A DNA stretch of 64,000 bases from Chrysoporthe austroafricana (lineage: Eukaryota > Ascomycota > Sordariomycetes > Diaporthales > Cryphonectriaceae): positions 3,528,383 to 3,592,382 of the forward strand of contig JYIP02000004.1 of the NCBI GenBank assembly GCA_001051155.2, in the 5' to 3' direction. Positions 22,950-36,145 of this stretch are shown here, piece by piece (positions within the stretch are counted from its first letter, which is position 1; every line of letters begins with the position of its first letter). Below the pieces are notes generated by a model. That model was given only the letters and a program-made list of their open reading frames with translations, was not told the origin of the DNA and searched no databases. A program made the position numbers and the translations under genes.

Positions 22950-25900
22950 TTTAGTTAAAGGTTTTCGTAAAAAGGATAATTTAATAATAAAATCCTAGCT
23001 AATAGATTGCCAAATTACTTTCGGAATAAAGAATGATTAAAGCAATTTATAAGGCTTATAATATTCAATTTTATTTTTCTTATAGCTATTGCATTTTCGT
23101 AAGATTTTTTCAATTTTTCTTTTCAATTTTAAGAAATTCCAATATTTTTTAATTCTTTCGTATATAGCTTTAATTCCTTAATAGCCGTATACGAATGCAT
23201 TATATATATTTCTAATATATTCATTTTATTTTTCTGTAATTATATTTTCCGGTTTCTTTTTACTATTAGAGATTCTAATAATTATATTGAATTCCTTAGC
23301 TTTATTTATAAAATTGCTATTCTTATTTTATTAAAAAATATTCTAAAACTCTTTAAGTTTTGTATTTTAATAATCTAATCGTTTGCTAAATATATTTACT
23401 TTGCTATTCTCGAATCTTTTATAATAAATAATCTTTAAGTCGAATTGTAAAAAGAATTCTGCTTATTTAACTTATTATTTATTTAGAACTTTTATCGTTA
23501 TAAATATTATTAAGTTTTTATAATCGGAATATATTATAATTTAATATTTGGTTCCGATTAAATAGTATTATTATTTCTCGAATGCTTTTACAATTACTAT
23601 TAATTCTTTATCCGGAATGCTATAATTGAATTCTAAGTTATTTAACTTTTTTGAAAAATTGCTTATAATCTTAAAGCATTTTTAATTATCCCGTTAACCG
23701 AATTGTTTTCCGAATGTATAATTTAATATATTAATTTCGATTTCGAATAGCTTATTTGAATTTGCTTTGCAAAATATAAATTTTAATATAATTCGTTTTT
23801 TAATTTTGTTAAATGCTTTTTATATTTCTTATATTTATTCGAATTTTCGATTTTTTTTCGTAAAGTTTATAAAAAGGCATGCAATTTTGCTATAATCCCG
23901 AATAAATTATTAGTAAAAATTAATATAGCCGAAAAATATTTTAATTTCTTTAATTTTTTCCGATATAAGCTATTCTTTTATTATTTGAATTTTATTTTTC
24001 TATATATTAATCTTACTTAATTTTATTATATAACCGAAATAATTAATTTTTTATTAATAGAAATAATATTTATTTAGCTTAATTAAAAATTTATTATTTT
24101 GCAAAATTTAGAATATTTATTATATATACTATTTATATAATTCAAAGTTTTTTGAATAAATAAAAATATTATTAAAGTATATAATAATAATAATATCTAA
24201 ATATTCGTAAAAAACATTATTAATTATTTTTTAGAAAGATACGAATGCATTAATTAACTTAAAAAGTAAGATTATATATTCAAAATATTTATAACGAATC
24301 TTAAAAGCTATTTTCCAAATATTATTTTCCTTAATCCGGATATAATAGTATTTTTCTTTAAAATTAAATATAATAAACTAATTTATTCCAATTAACCGAT
24401 TTCGCATTTCTCTTATTAGAAATAAGGAATAGCAATTCTTAATTATAATATTATTAAGCTATCGATAGTTTATATAAAGTTGTAATTTATTATTCTTTTT
24501 GAATATAAATAAGATCGGGTATTTTGCAAGTAATTGCGATTTCCGTATATAATCTTTCTTTAAGTTTTTGTCGATATATTCTTTAAATGTTTCGAATTTT
24601 GCTTAATCGAATTTATAAATAAGGTAATTTTACAGTTTTATTTTTTTTTTTAATAGAATTTTATAATTAAAAAGGCTATATTTTAGTAAGCCGGTATTGA
24701 ATTTCTTTTGCTATAATTTCTTGAATTTGTAATATTCTTTTAGTACGTTTTTGAGTTCCGGTAATAATCTTTCCTTATTTTCTAAAATCTGGAAGAATAA
24801 AAAGTATTGTTAAACGTATTTTGCTTTGCTTATCTCTTATTATTATTTCCGAAACTTGATTTCCAGTAGCTTTGGATATTTGTTATTTATTAGCTTAAAC
24901 CTTTTTCTATAATCTTTTTATATTTATCGTTTCGGAAGCGGTATTTCCTTATAATTCTATAATTTATATAATTTCGTAATATTCCGTATTGGATCGATTT
25001 TCTATTATTCGCTAGCTGCTTAAATTTTCGGTTTGTTTTCAATTTATATTTATAAGTTCGAAATATTTATAACCTTTCTTTATTTTCTAGCAAGTCCGTT
25101 TATTTCAAAAGTATATTTAAGCTTATTTAAGCGTATATTTCTAATATTGTCTTTAATAATTAAGATTTTCTTTCTTTCGTTAATTATAATTTTTTTAATA
25201 AATATAGCTTATTCTTATAAAATCTAATTAATAATCCAATCGATTCGAAAATTATATTTCTTAAGCCAAAATATTTCTAAAATTAATTCGTATTATATTA
25301 TATTTATAATATCGAAAGTAATATTTATTATAAAGCTTTGAATCGAAATAAGTAAATAATTAATTTTTATATCGATTATGTTAAAGTTATATATAATTGC
25401 TTTTTTTTCTATAATATTAAGTTTATAAGGATCTTTTTTCTATATTTAAAGGATTTGTTTCTTATTAACGATTTCTAGCGAAATGAAATTTCCTTATATG
25501 CTATTATTTAAAAATGCGCTATATCGTTACCCGTTAATATATACGTTAAGTATAATATATTTCTTGTTTTCTTTCGTAATTGCATATAAGGATTTCATAA
25601 TCCTGATTGGCTGCTATTTTATTACAAGCAATCCTTTCTTTTTAAAGTATTTTAAGCTTCTTTCGCTATTTGCTTTACCAGTCTTTATATTTGGCTTTAG
25701 CTATATTGCTTTACCTTTTCGGCTTTTTGCAATCGATATTATTCTTTAGCTTTATCTTGCATATGGATAAAGTATATTATAATATAGCATTATTCCTATA
25801 TCGTTTTTCCTTAAATGCATTTTTACGGATTATTATTAAGTAATTTAATATAAGCATTATTGTTTTCGATATGCAAGACTTTTTTATATTTTCTTTAGAA

Positions 25901-26920
25901 TTCTATAATAGGTTAAATTAATTAATCTTATTCCTTAATTGGAAACCAATTATATTTAATTTTCTTATTGAAATATATTTAGCAATTATAATAAATATAG
26001 CATATCCAAGCAAGTTTATAGTAATAAAAATACGAATAATTAATCTTTTTATTTTTTTAAAATCTATATTTATTATTCTAAAATAGAATATTTTGAAAGA
26101 GTTCCTATAATATAAGCTTATAAATAAAATGCTTAACTTTTATATATTTGGTTATTTAGCTATTATGTTTCTAATATAGCTATTTCGTATTTGGAATACT
26201 TAATTCTTTTAATTCTTTTTCGAATATAGGAATTGGTAAATTATTTAGCTATTTGTCTTGCAATTTTATTCCTTTAAAAGTAGTATTAAGTATAAGTATT
26301 TCCATTTCCGGAATGCCGAATTCTTTTTTTATTATTATATTCTATTATCGTTCAAAATAATAAACTAAAGGGAACTTTTTTAAATTTTCTTCCTTAGCAT
26401 TTAAAGAGTTATTTGAATAATTAGAATTATTGCTATTTATAGCCGCATTATAAATAAAGCCTTTTCTTTTTATAGCAAGTTATTTTTGTCCTTTAAGCTT
26501 TTATAAGAATTATTTTAAGCCTTTTTTTGCTAAGAAATATAATAAACAATAGTCTTAATAATAAGCTATCCAGTTTATATTGCCGTAACCAAAATCTATT
26601 ACTTATTCCGGTAAGATATTATTGCTTAGCTAATTAAATTCTTATTGTTAAGCGATATTAACTTATTTTTCCGGAATTAGTTTCTAATTTCGTTTTTTCT
26701 TTTCCTAATAGCAATTGCATACAATATAGCCTTTTTTGCTGCAATTATAGCAAGTAATTCCTTTATATTATTCTTATATTAAAATATTTAATTCTATAAA
26801 TTTTATATATATCGTATTTAAATAAGCTATATTATTCCGGATTTTCTATTGAAATTTGCGCTTTTCTGAATTAAATTAATATTTTAAAGCGCTATTATAA
26901 TTCTTCTATCGTTATTAATG

Positions 26921-27139
26921 CTATTTATAAAATCGATTATTAATACGGACTGCTTTATTAATAAATTCGCTAAATTTTTCAAATCGGTTTTCTTTATATA
27001 ATTCATCCTTAATTTTTTCTTTAAATTCCGCATAATAAGCATTTATAAAGAATTCGTTTTCGTAATCGAAATAAGTAATCATTTGCTTGAATTTAGCTAT
27101 ATAATTCGCAGCTAAACCGATTTGTCGAAATGCTTCCAA
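26921..27139 (-). pseudogene. Gag capsid fragment of D1
   Basis: A 72-codon open stretch with the capsid signature AANYIAKFKQMITYFDYENE, then KEKIKDELYKENRFEKFSEF and INKAVRINNRFY. It aligns without gaps to gag of Y near 6930-7130. A remnant only. Confidence 0.85.
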
Positions 27140-28379
27140 TTATTATATTGCAATACATTTCTTATCTGAATTCCCAAAAGTTTTAATAAAGACTAATTCG
27201 AAATTAATATAGCGCTAAAAGATACGTTTAATATTTTCGGAACGGAAATCCTTATTATTATTCAGATAATTGCGGAAAGTTAATTCCTATTATTGAAAAG
27301 CCGTTTTTTCAAAGCGGCTTTTTGCAAAATCGATTTTATCGTAAGTAATTCTGAATTGAGCGCTATAATGCTTGAAATAAGCTTTAAATTGAATTAAGAA
27401 AGCTTAAAAGTTTTCTCAAATGCTTTTATAAAGCTTTTGCTTATTAAGTTTAAAAGCTTTAATTTGCTAAATAATATTAAAGCAGAAAACCTTATTTTTA
27501 ATTTCTTTAAGCTATTAGTATAAAGCTATATTTTGTTATTGGAATTATTCGTTAATAAGGATAATTGGGGCTTTTTCCTAAAAAGCTTAATTGCTAAAAG
27601 AAAATAGGGTTTAGTATTATAAACGCTATAATAATCCTAGAATAAACTATAAGGATAAAGGGTTTATGCTAATAAGAGCGGTATTAAGTATAGCTTTATA
27701 TACCGGAAACTTATTTAATAAATATTCGCAATATTTATAAGTTTATAAAGCTATTATTTGAAAGTATAATAAAGTTTAAGTAGTATTTAAATTTATAACT
27801 GAAAAGCTATAATAATTTATTTAATAAATATCTTATTTTTATATATTCCGCTCTTTATTCCTGGATTACCGGCTTATTAAGTAATCCAGTAAGCTTAGCT
27901 TGCTAAATTACTTAATAATTTAATAATTTTTATCTTGCTTAATTCTAACCTTTAATTATATAAGTAGTATGCGTTTCTTATTAGCAAAGCTATTTATCGG
28001 GTTTTTCTGCTAATTATTTCCGAATTCTTTATTTTTATAGTTTTATATTAATTTATAATATTATCCTTTTCCTAACGATTATCGTTTTTAATAATTTTCT
28101 ATAAAATTCCTATTAATACCGGCTTATTAATCTTTTTTTCCTAATCGGGATATTAAATAAAATATAGAAAATTCGTTTTTCCTATTCGACTAAAATCTAA
28201 TATCGTAATTCTTTCTTAAAAATAGTCTTGCAATACGCTATACAAATGCTTTTTTGTTCGTTCTATAAAGGTTATAATATCTTTAATTATTAAGTCTTTG
28301 AAAGTAATTCTTCCTATTATTCAGAATATATGCGGTTTAATTATTCTCGATATAATATTTTAAAGGTTTTCCCGGATAA

Positions 28380-28680
28380 GCTTCGCAAAATAGCTTATTA
28401 ATATTAGAAGCTAAAAAACGAATTAGAGATTACAAAAGAGAAGATTTTCCGCTTGCATTACTAAAAGCGTATATAATACGAGAAGATAATACGGGCCGTT
28501 TATCGCAATATCGATAATATTAAGAAATTAGAAAGGTTAAAGGCGGAAAAAGCTAAAGAAAAATGCCGTAAGGCCGAGGCTGAATATTGCGCTTTAGAGC
28601 TTTTAGTTCCCGAAAGTTCTTTTCTTAAGAGTTTCGATTTTAATATTGCCTTATAACAGTTTAATTCTGATATCGATTAA
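28380..28680 (+). pseudogene. Antisense ORF remnant in D2
   Basis: Plus strand, opposite gag-pol of D2. It reads KLRKIAY, stops, then LEITKEKIFRL, EKIIRAVYRNIDNIKKLERL, KAEKAKEKCRKAEAEYCAL and FLKSFDFNIAL before QFNSDID and a stop. It is clearly the same protein as 12312-12746, including the spacing of the coiled coil. Several stops make it a relic. Confidence 0.78.
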
Positions 28681-28931
28681 TCTGTTATTAATCTAATTGC
28701 AAAGCATAAAGCTATATTAAGTCTTTTTGATTATTCTTTTAGCTAATCGGTAAATTATTTTTCCTAATATTTTTTAAATGCTTATTATATATTGCTTAAA
28801 TTGCTAACTAATTCTTAGCTATTTTTGCTTAAATAATATTTTTTCTATTTGATTAAGTATTTTCTATATTTAGTTCGTTTTCAATATTAGAAAATTCGTT
28901 CGATTTCGTATTCCGGTTTATTATTTTTAAT

Positions 28932-29162
28932 TTATATGGATTTGTTTATTTCGGTTGCATTGAATACTAGTTTAAGAAGCGAAACGTAAAATACCGGGTA
29001 GATTCTTATTCTATAAGTCAATGCGAATTCAAAATTAATATTTAAGATTTTCCTTAGAATTCTGAATGGGCCGAGCTTTTTGTAATCTAGCGAGTGAAAA
29101 GGTCTTATTATTCTGATATATTCTTTCTGTCGGACAAAATAGACTTTATCCTTTTCTTGCAA
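28932..29162 (-). pseudogene. Integrase C-terminal domain of D2
   Basis: A 76-codon open stretch: YFVRQKEYIRIIRPFHSLDY, then KKLGPFRILRKILNINFEFA and RIRIYPVFYVSLLK. This is the C-terminal DNA-binding region of Ty3/gypsy integrases (GPF motif followed by HPVFHVSLL), just before the chromodomain. A remnant. Confidence 0.82.
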
Positions 29163-32100
29163 GATTAGTCTTTCAATCCTTTTGGAATTAGCATATCTTG
29201 TTATTCTTTCTTATGCAAATTTTAATTCTTTTTGGAATTCTTTCTGAATTTTCTTAATTTTCCGGATTCGTTTTTCTGCTATTTCAGCATTTGCTTTTAG
29301 TAATTCGTTATAATATGCTATCGGGTTATAGCTATAAAGCGCATAGAATAGTAGTTTTTTCGTTATACTTGTATTTGTATTATTATATACGAATTATATT
29401 AATAATAGGAATTTAATCTAATTATTTTATTCGTAATTTATATAATATCGTAAGTATTATTTAATAATCTGGTTTATCCGTTCTGTTTGTTTATTTATTT
29501 ATAAGTAAAATGCTATGGATATTCTTTATTATATTCCGAATAGTTTTATAATTGAAATCCAGAAGTTTAATACAAATTTTCTATTTTTATTGAAAATAAC
29601 TTCTCTAAGCATATTATAATTAATTATAACCGTTTTAAGAAATATTTATACAAGATCTTTTGCTATACTGCTTTTTTTATAAAGGAAGAAATAAGCATAT
29701 TTGCTTAATTTATAAATTATTATTAAAATATTATTATATTACATTTTAATTAAAAGTTTTTATAAAAAAAATAGCTTAATAATAAAATTCTAGCTAATAG
29801 ATTGCCAAATTATTTTTAATACGGGAAATAGTTAAAATAGTTTATAGGGTTTATAATATTCAATTTTATTTTTCTTGCAATTATTGCATTTTTATAAAAT
29901 TGCTTCGATCTTTTTTCTTAATCCTAGAAAATTCTAATATCTCTTAATTCTTTTATATATAGCTTTAATTCCTTAATAGCCGTATACGAATACGCTATAT
30001 ATATTTCTGATATATTCGTTTTATTCTTCTGTAATTATATTTTCTAATTTCTTTCCGCTATTAAAAATCTTAATAATCGTATTAAATTCTCTAGCTTTAT
30101 TTACAAAATTGCTATTTTTATCTTATCGAAAGATATTCTAAAGCTTTTTAATTGCTATATTTTAATAATTTAATCTTTTGCTAAATATATTTGCTTTGCT
30201 ATTTTCGGATCTTTTGTAATAAATAATTTTTAAATCGAATTATAAAAGGAATTCTGCTTATCTGATTTGCTGTTTATTTAAGACTTTTATTATTATAAAT
30301 ATTATTAAGTTTTTATAATTGGAATGTATTATAATTTAGTATTTAGTTCCGATTAAATAGTGCTATTATTTTTCAAATGCTTTTACAATTGCCATTAATT
30401 CTTTATCCGGAATGCTATAATTGAGTTCCGAGCTATTTAATTTCTTTGAGAAATTGCTTATAATCTTAAGGCATTTTTAATTATCTCGTTAATTAAGTTA
30501 TTTTCCGAATATATAATCCGATATATCGGTTTCGATTTCGAATAGCTTATTTGGGTTTGTTTCGCAAAGTATAAATTCCGATATAATTCGTTTTTTGATT
30601 TCGTTAAATGCTTTTTGAATTTTTTATATCTATTCGAACTTTCGATCTTTTTTAATAAAATCCGTAAGAAAGCGCGCGATTTTATTATAATTTCGAATAA
30701 ACTATTAATAAAAATTAATATAGCTAAAGAATACTTTAATTTCTTTAATTTTTTCTAATATAAGCTATTCTTTTATTATTTAGATTTTATTTTTTTATAT
30801 GCTAATCTTGCTTAATTCTATTATATAACCGAAATAATTAATTTTTTGCTAATAGAAATAGCATTTGCTTAATTCGATTAGAAACTTATTATTTTACAAA
30901 ATTTGAAATACTTATTATATATGCTATTTATATAATTCAAAATTTTTTAAATAAATAAAAATATTATTAAAGTAAACAATAATAATAATATTCAAGTATT
31001 TGCAAAAGATATTATTAATTATTTTTTGGAAAAATATAAGCGCATTAATTAGTCCAAAAAATAAGATTATATATTCGAAATATCCGTAACGAGTCCTGAA
31101 AGCTATTTTCCAAATATCGCTTTCCTTAATCCGAATATAATAGTATTCTTCCTTAAGATCGAATATAATAAACTAGTTCGTTCCAATTAATCGATTTCGC
31201 ATTTCTCTTATTAAAAGTAAAGAATAGCGATTCTTAATCGTAATATTATTAAGCTATTAATAATCTATATAAAGTTATAATTTGCTATTCTTTTTGGGCA
31301 TAAATAGGATTGGATATTTTGCAAGTAATTATGATTTTCGTATATAATTTCTCTTTAGATTTTCGTTAATATATTTTTTAAGTATTTCGAGCTTTGCTTG
31401 GTCGAGCTTATAAATCGGGTAATTCTGGGATTTTGTTCTTTTTTTTAGCAGAATTTTATAATTGAAAAAGCTATATTCTAATAAACCGGTATCGAATTTC
31501 CTTTGCTATAGTTTTTTAAATTTGTAATATTCCTTTAATACGTTCTTAAATTCTAATAATAGTTTTTCTTTATTTTCTGAGATTTGAAAAAATAAAAGGT
31601 ATTATTAAGCATACTTTGCTTCGCTTGCTTCTTGCTATTATTTATAAGGCTTAATTTCCGGTAGTTTTGGATATTTGTTATTTATTAGCTTAAATCTCTT
31701 CTCGTAATCTTTTTATATTTGCTATTTTGGAAATAATATTTCCTTATAGTTTTATAATTTATATAATTTTATAATATTCTGCGCTAGATTAATCTTTTAT
31801 TAATCGTTAATTGCTTAAATTTCTGGTCCGTTTTTAACTTGTAATTATAAGTTTGAAATATTCGTAACTTTTCTTTATTTTCTAATAAGTCCGTTTTCTT
31901 TAAAAGTATATTTAAGCTTATTTAAACGCATATTCCTAATACTGTTTTCAGTAATTAAGACTTTCCCTTTTTCGTTAATTGCAACTATTTTAGTAAATAT
32001 AGCTTATTTTTATAAAATCTGGCTAGTAGTCCAATCGATTCGGGAATTATATTTATTAAGCTAAAATATTTCTAAAATTAGTTCGTATTATGCTATATCT

Positions 32101-34491
32101 ATAATATCGAAAGTAATATTCGTTATAAAGCTTTGAATCGAAATAAATAAGTAATTAGTTTCTATATCGATTATATTAAAGTTATATATAACCGCTTTTC
32201 CTTTTATAATATTAAATTTATAAGGATTCTTCTTTTGCATTTAAAGGATTTATCTTTTATTAACGATTTCGGGCAAGATAAAATTTCTTTATATGCTGCT
32301 ATCCAAAAGTGCGCTATATTATTGCTTATTAATATATGCGTTTAATATAATATATTTTTCGTTTTCTTTCGTAATTGCGTATAGAAACTTCGTAATCCTA
32401 ATCGGCTATTGTTTCGTTATAAGCAATCCTTCCCTTTTAGGATATTCTAAGCTTTTTTCGCTATTTGCTTTGCTAGCTTTCATATTTAATTTTAGCTATA
32501 TTGCTTTGCTTTCTCGGCTTTCTGCAATCGATATTATTCTTTAACCTTATTTTATATATAAATAAAGCATATTATAATATAGCATTATTCCTATATCGTT
32601 TTCTTTTAAATATACTTTTACGGATAGTTATTAAGTAATCCAATATAAGTATTATTATTTTTAATATGCAAGACTTTTCTATATTTTTTTCGGAATTCCA
32701 TAATAAGTTAGATTAATTAATCCCATTCTCTAATTGGAAACCAATTATATTTAATTTTCTCGTTAAAATATATTTAGTAATTATAATAAATATAATATAG
32801 CCAGGCAAGTTTATAATAATAAAGGTATAAATAATTAATCTTTTTATTTTCTTAAAATCTGTATTTATTATTTTGAAATAAAATGCTTTGAAAGAGTTTC
32901 TATAACGTAAGCTTATAAATGAAATGCTTAACTTTCATATATTTAGATATCCAGTTATTATTTTTTAAGCGTCTTTATTTTATATTCCAAATAGTTATTT
33001 CTTCCGTTCTTATAAGGCATTCTTTTTCAAATATAAAGGTTAATAGGTTATCTGATTGCTTATCCTGCAATGCTATTTCTTCGAGCGTAGCATTCGGTAC
33101 GAGTATTTCCATTTTCTAAGTACCGAATTCTTTTTCTATTATTATATCTTATTATCGTTCAAAGTAATAATTTAGAGGGAACTTTTTTAAGTTTTCCTTT
33201 TTAGCATTTAATAAGTTATTCGAATAGTCGGAATCGCTACTATTTATAGCCGCATTATAAATAAGACCTTTTTTTCTTATAGCGAGTTATTTTAATCCTT
33301 TAAGCTTTCGTAAGAATTATCTTAAACTTTCTTTTACCGAAAGATACAATAAGCAATAATTCTAATAGCAAGCTATCTAACTTATATTGCTATAGCTAAA
33401 GTCCGCTATTTATTCCGGTAAGATATTATTATTCAGCTAATTAGGTTTTTATTATTAAGTAATATTAATTTATTTTTCCGAAACTGGCTTCCAATTTCGT
33501 TTTTTCTTTTCCTAATAGCAATTGCATATAATATAGCCTTTCTTATTGCAATTATAATAAATAATTCCTTTATATTGCTTTTATATTATAATATTTAATT
33601 TTATAAGTCCGGTATATATTATGCTTGAATAAGCTATATTATTCCGGGTTTTTTATTAGAATTTATATTTTCCCGAATTGGGTTAGTATTTAGAAATGCT
33701 ATTATAGTTTCTTTATCGTTATTAGCGCTATTCGTAAAGTCGATTATCGATACGGATTGCTTTATTAATAAACTTATTAAATTTTTCGAATCGGTTTTCT
33801 TTATAAAATTCGTCCTTAATTTCTTCTTTAAATCTTGCATAATAGGCATCTATAAAAAGTTTATTTTCGTAATCAAAATAAACGATAATTTATCTGAATT
33901 TTGCTATATAGTTTGCAATTAAGCCGGTTTGATAGAATGCTTCCAATTGCTATATTGCAATATATCTCTTGTCTGAATCTCTAAAAGTCTTGGAAAAAGT
34001 TAATTCAAAATTGGCATAATGCTAAAAAATGCGCTTAGTATTTTCAGAACGGAAATCCTTATTATTATTTAAATAATCGCGGAAAGTTAGCTTTTATTAT
34101 TGAAAGGCTATTCTTTCAAAGCGGCTTTCCGCGAAATCGATTTTATTATAAGTAGTCCTGAATTGCACGCTATAATGCTTGAAATAAGCCTTAAATTAAG
34201 TTAAGAAAGCCTGGAAATCTTTTCGAATGCTTTTATAAGGCTTAAGCTTATTGAACTTGAAAGCTTTAGCCTATTAGAAAGCATTAAAGCGGAAAATTTC
34301 GTTCTTAATTTTTTCGAGTTATTAATATAGAGCTATATTTTATTGCTAGAATTGTTCGTTAATAAGGATAGTTAAGGCTTTTTCCTAAAAAGCTTAGTTA
34401 TTAAGGGCAAATAACGTTTAGAGCGCTATCGTATTTCCGATATTGCTTAAAAAATATATACTAAATCGTTCTTGAATAAGAATTGTAAAAA

Positions 34492-34937
34492 TATTATAAA
34501 CGCTATAATAATCCTAAAATAAATTGTAAGGATAAAGGGTTTATGCTAGCAAAAGCGGTATTAAATATAGCTTTATATACCGGAAACTTATTTAATAAAT
34601 ATTCGCAATATTTATAAGCTTATAAAGCTATTACTTAAAAGTATAATAGGGTTCAAATAGTATTTAAATTTACGACTGAAAAGCTATAATAATTTATCTA
34701 ATAAATATCCTATCCTTATATATCCCGCTTTTCATTCCTGGATTACCGGCTTACCAAGTAATCCAGTAAGCTTGGCTCGCTAAATTACTTAATAATCTAG
34801 TAATCCTTATCTTGCTTAACCCTAACCCTTGATTATATAAGCAGCGTGCGTTTCCTGTTAGCAGGGCTATTTGTCGGGTTTTTCTGCTAATTATTTCCGT
34901 GTTCTTTATCCCTATAGTTTCATATTGGTTTATAATA
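34492..34937 (-). repeat. 5' LTR of D2
   Basis: A 446 bp LTR. It keeps bases (for example AACCCTAACCCTTGATT near 34818-34835 and GCAGCGTGCGTTTCCTG near 34841-34857) that are C-to-T or G-to-A changed in the partner LTR 27615-28060. Near its predicted transcript start the plus strand reads TTTACGACT (34669-34677), the complement-side partner of the primer site. Confidence 0.88.
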
Positions 34938-35470
34938 TTTGGGGCGCTATCGTATTTCCGGTATTGCTTAAAGGGTATATACTAAACTATTCTTGAACAA
35001 GAATCGTAAAAATATTATAAACGCTATAGCAATTCTAAGATAAACTATAAAGTTGAAAGGTTTATGCTAGTAAAAGCGGTATTAAATATAGCCTTAAATA
35101 CCGGAAACTTATTTAATAATATTCGCAATATTTATAACCTTATAAGGCTATTACTTGAAAGTATAATAAAGTCCAAATAGTATTTAGATTTATAACTGAA
35201 AAGCTATAATAATCTATTTAGCAAATATCCTATCTTTATATATTTAGCTCTTTATTAACTGGATTTACTGGGTCTGTTAGATTTAGAGCAGATCTTTAAA
35301 TCCTGGATTTGCTAGATCTATAACAGATCCCCAAATCCTGCCTCTTTCATAACCCTAACCCTGGGTTACGTAAGCAGTTGTAAGGGTTTCGCAAGGAGGG
35401 CTGGCAGCGGGGCGTCCTGTCAGACTTTCTTTCCCCACTTTACAGTTTGGTCCCCTATCGGGTTATAACA
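34938..35470 (-). mobile_element. Chromovirus D1, remaining leader and 5' LTR
   Basis: A 75 bp stub of D1's leader (34938-35012) and its 458 bp 5' LTR (35013-35470), followed by the ACCCT duplication. The LTR has the same length as its partner at 20797-21254. Its right part from about 35260 is nearly free of RIP, while the partner carries transitions throughout. The candidate primer site is AATCGTAAA on the plus strand (35002-35010), two bases from the LTR. Confidence 0.88.
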
Positions 35471-35475
35471 ACCCT

Positions 35476-35935
35476 TAGGAAAACCAGGGAGCTTAAAGCT
35501 CAAGTTCAAGAAATTCAGAAGCTAATAAGGCCCTTGCCAGTATGCCGAACACTCTTTAGAAAGATTGTCAAGGGGTAGGAAGAGAGGGACCTGGTAGAGG
35601 CAAAGGACTAGCGAAAAATTCGAATTCTAGAGGCTCAGAATGCGGCTCTGAAACCCTTAAAAAGAAAGAAGGTCGATATTAATTTGAATTCGAAGTTCGT
35701 TAATATCGACGCTATACGGAAGGCTCAAATCAAAGCCGATCGTAATAGGAATGCTATAGGCGAAGAGAGAAAGGTCGAAATACCTTTGGCTGAAAAGGAC
35801 TGTATTATTGTAGCTTAAATGGTTGAAAAATTAACAAGTGAAATATGAGTATGAAATCTGGGGGGGGGTTGTCAAGGTAGGCGGCTAGGGGGGTGGGCGG
35901 CTAGGGGCGGTGGGCGGCTAAAGGGTGTGGCGACT
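35476..35935 (+). mobile_element. P1: Fot1/pogo-type transposon, 3' end with transposase C-terminus
   Basis: The frame reads TLRKTRELKAQVQEIQKLIR, then CRTLFRKIVKG, ILEAQNAALKPLKRKKVDIN and KFVNIDAIRKAQIKADRN, and ends at the stop 35816-35818. This is the usual C-terminus of fungal pogo/Fot transposases. It continues P1 across the D1 insertion. It ends with a TIR (GGTGTGGCGACT, complement AGTCGCCACACC) followed by TA at 35936. Three GGCGGCTA subterminal repeats precede the TIR. One or two in-frame stops remain, but the mutation level is far lower than in the 5' part. Confidence 0.83.
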
Positions 35936-36145
35936 TAGTTAATTCTTGGGATCCAAGTAATATTTAGATTTATAACTGAAAAGCTATAGTAATCTATTTG
36001 GTAAATATCCCGTCCTTATATATCCAGCTCTTCAGTTAGGATTTCCTGCTTACTAGATAATCCGGTAAGCCTAGCTTACTGGCTTATCTAGTAATCTAGT
36101 AAGCCGTATCTTATCTAACCCTATCCCTTGATTATATAAGCAACC
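35936..36145 (-). repeat. Chromovirus E LTR, right part
   Basis: It continues the LTR broken at 19387: AATATTTAGATTTATAACTG near 35958-35977, the TATA region, and the AAGCCTAGCTTACTGGC block. It stops or diverges near 36145 at the transposase fragment of P2, without reaching a normal LTR terminus. E is therefore truncated here. Confidence 0.68.

Larger units (their letters stand above)
20797..27614 (-). mobile_element. Chromovirus D1 (minus strand), 3' LTR through gag leader, RIP-degraded
   Basis: The main part of an insertion that runs to 35470 and is flanked by ACCCT (20792-20796 and 35471-35475). In plus coordinates it contains the 3' LTR (20797-21254, 458 bp), the antisense-ORF remnant (about 21540-21885), the chromodomain (about 21985-22130), integrase (about 22200-23080), RNase H and RT (about 23300-24560), protease (about 25380-25500), gag (about 26900-27480) and the leader to 27614, where D2 entered. 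The layout is the same as Y. No gene is intact. Confidence 0.88.
27615..34937 (-). mobile_element. Chromovirus D2 (minus strand), complete, nested in D1
   Basis: A complete 7.3 kb chromovirus with 446 bp LTRs at 27615-28060 and 34492-34937. It is flanked by TTTAG (27610-27614) and TTTGG (34938-34942), a 5 bp duplication with one G-to-A difference. In plus coordinates the order is 3' LTR, antisense-ORF remnant (about 28380-28680), chromodomain (about 28800-28930), integrase (about 28932-29800), RNase H/RT, protease, gag (about 33650-34260), leader and 5' LTR. The body is strongly RIP-mutated with no functional frame. Its right LTR is clearly less mutated than its left LTR. Confidence 0.9.
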
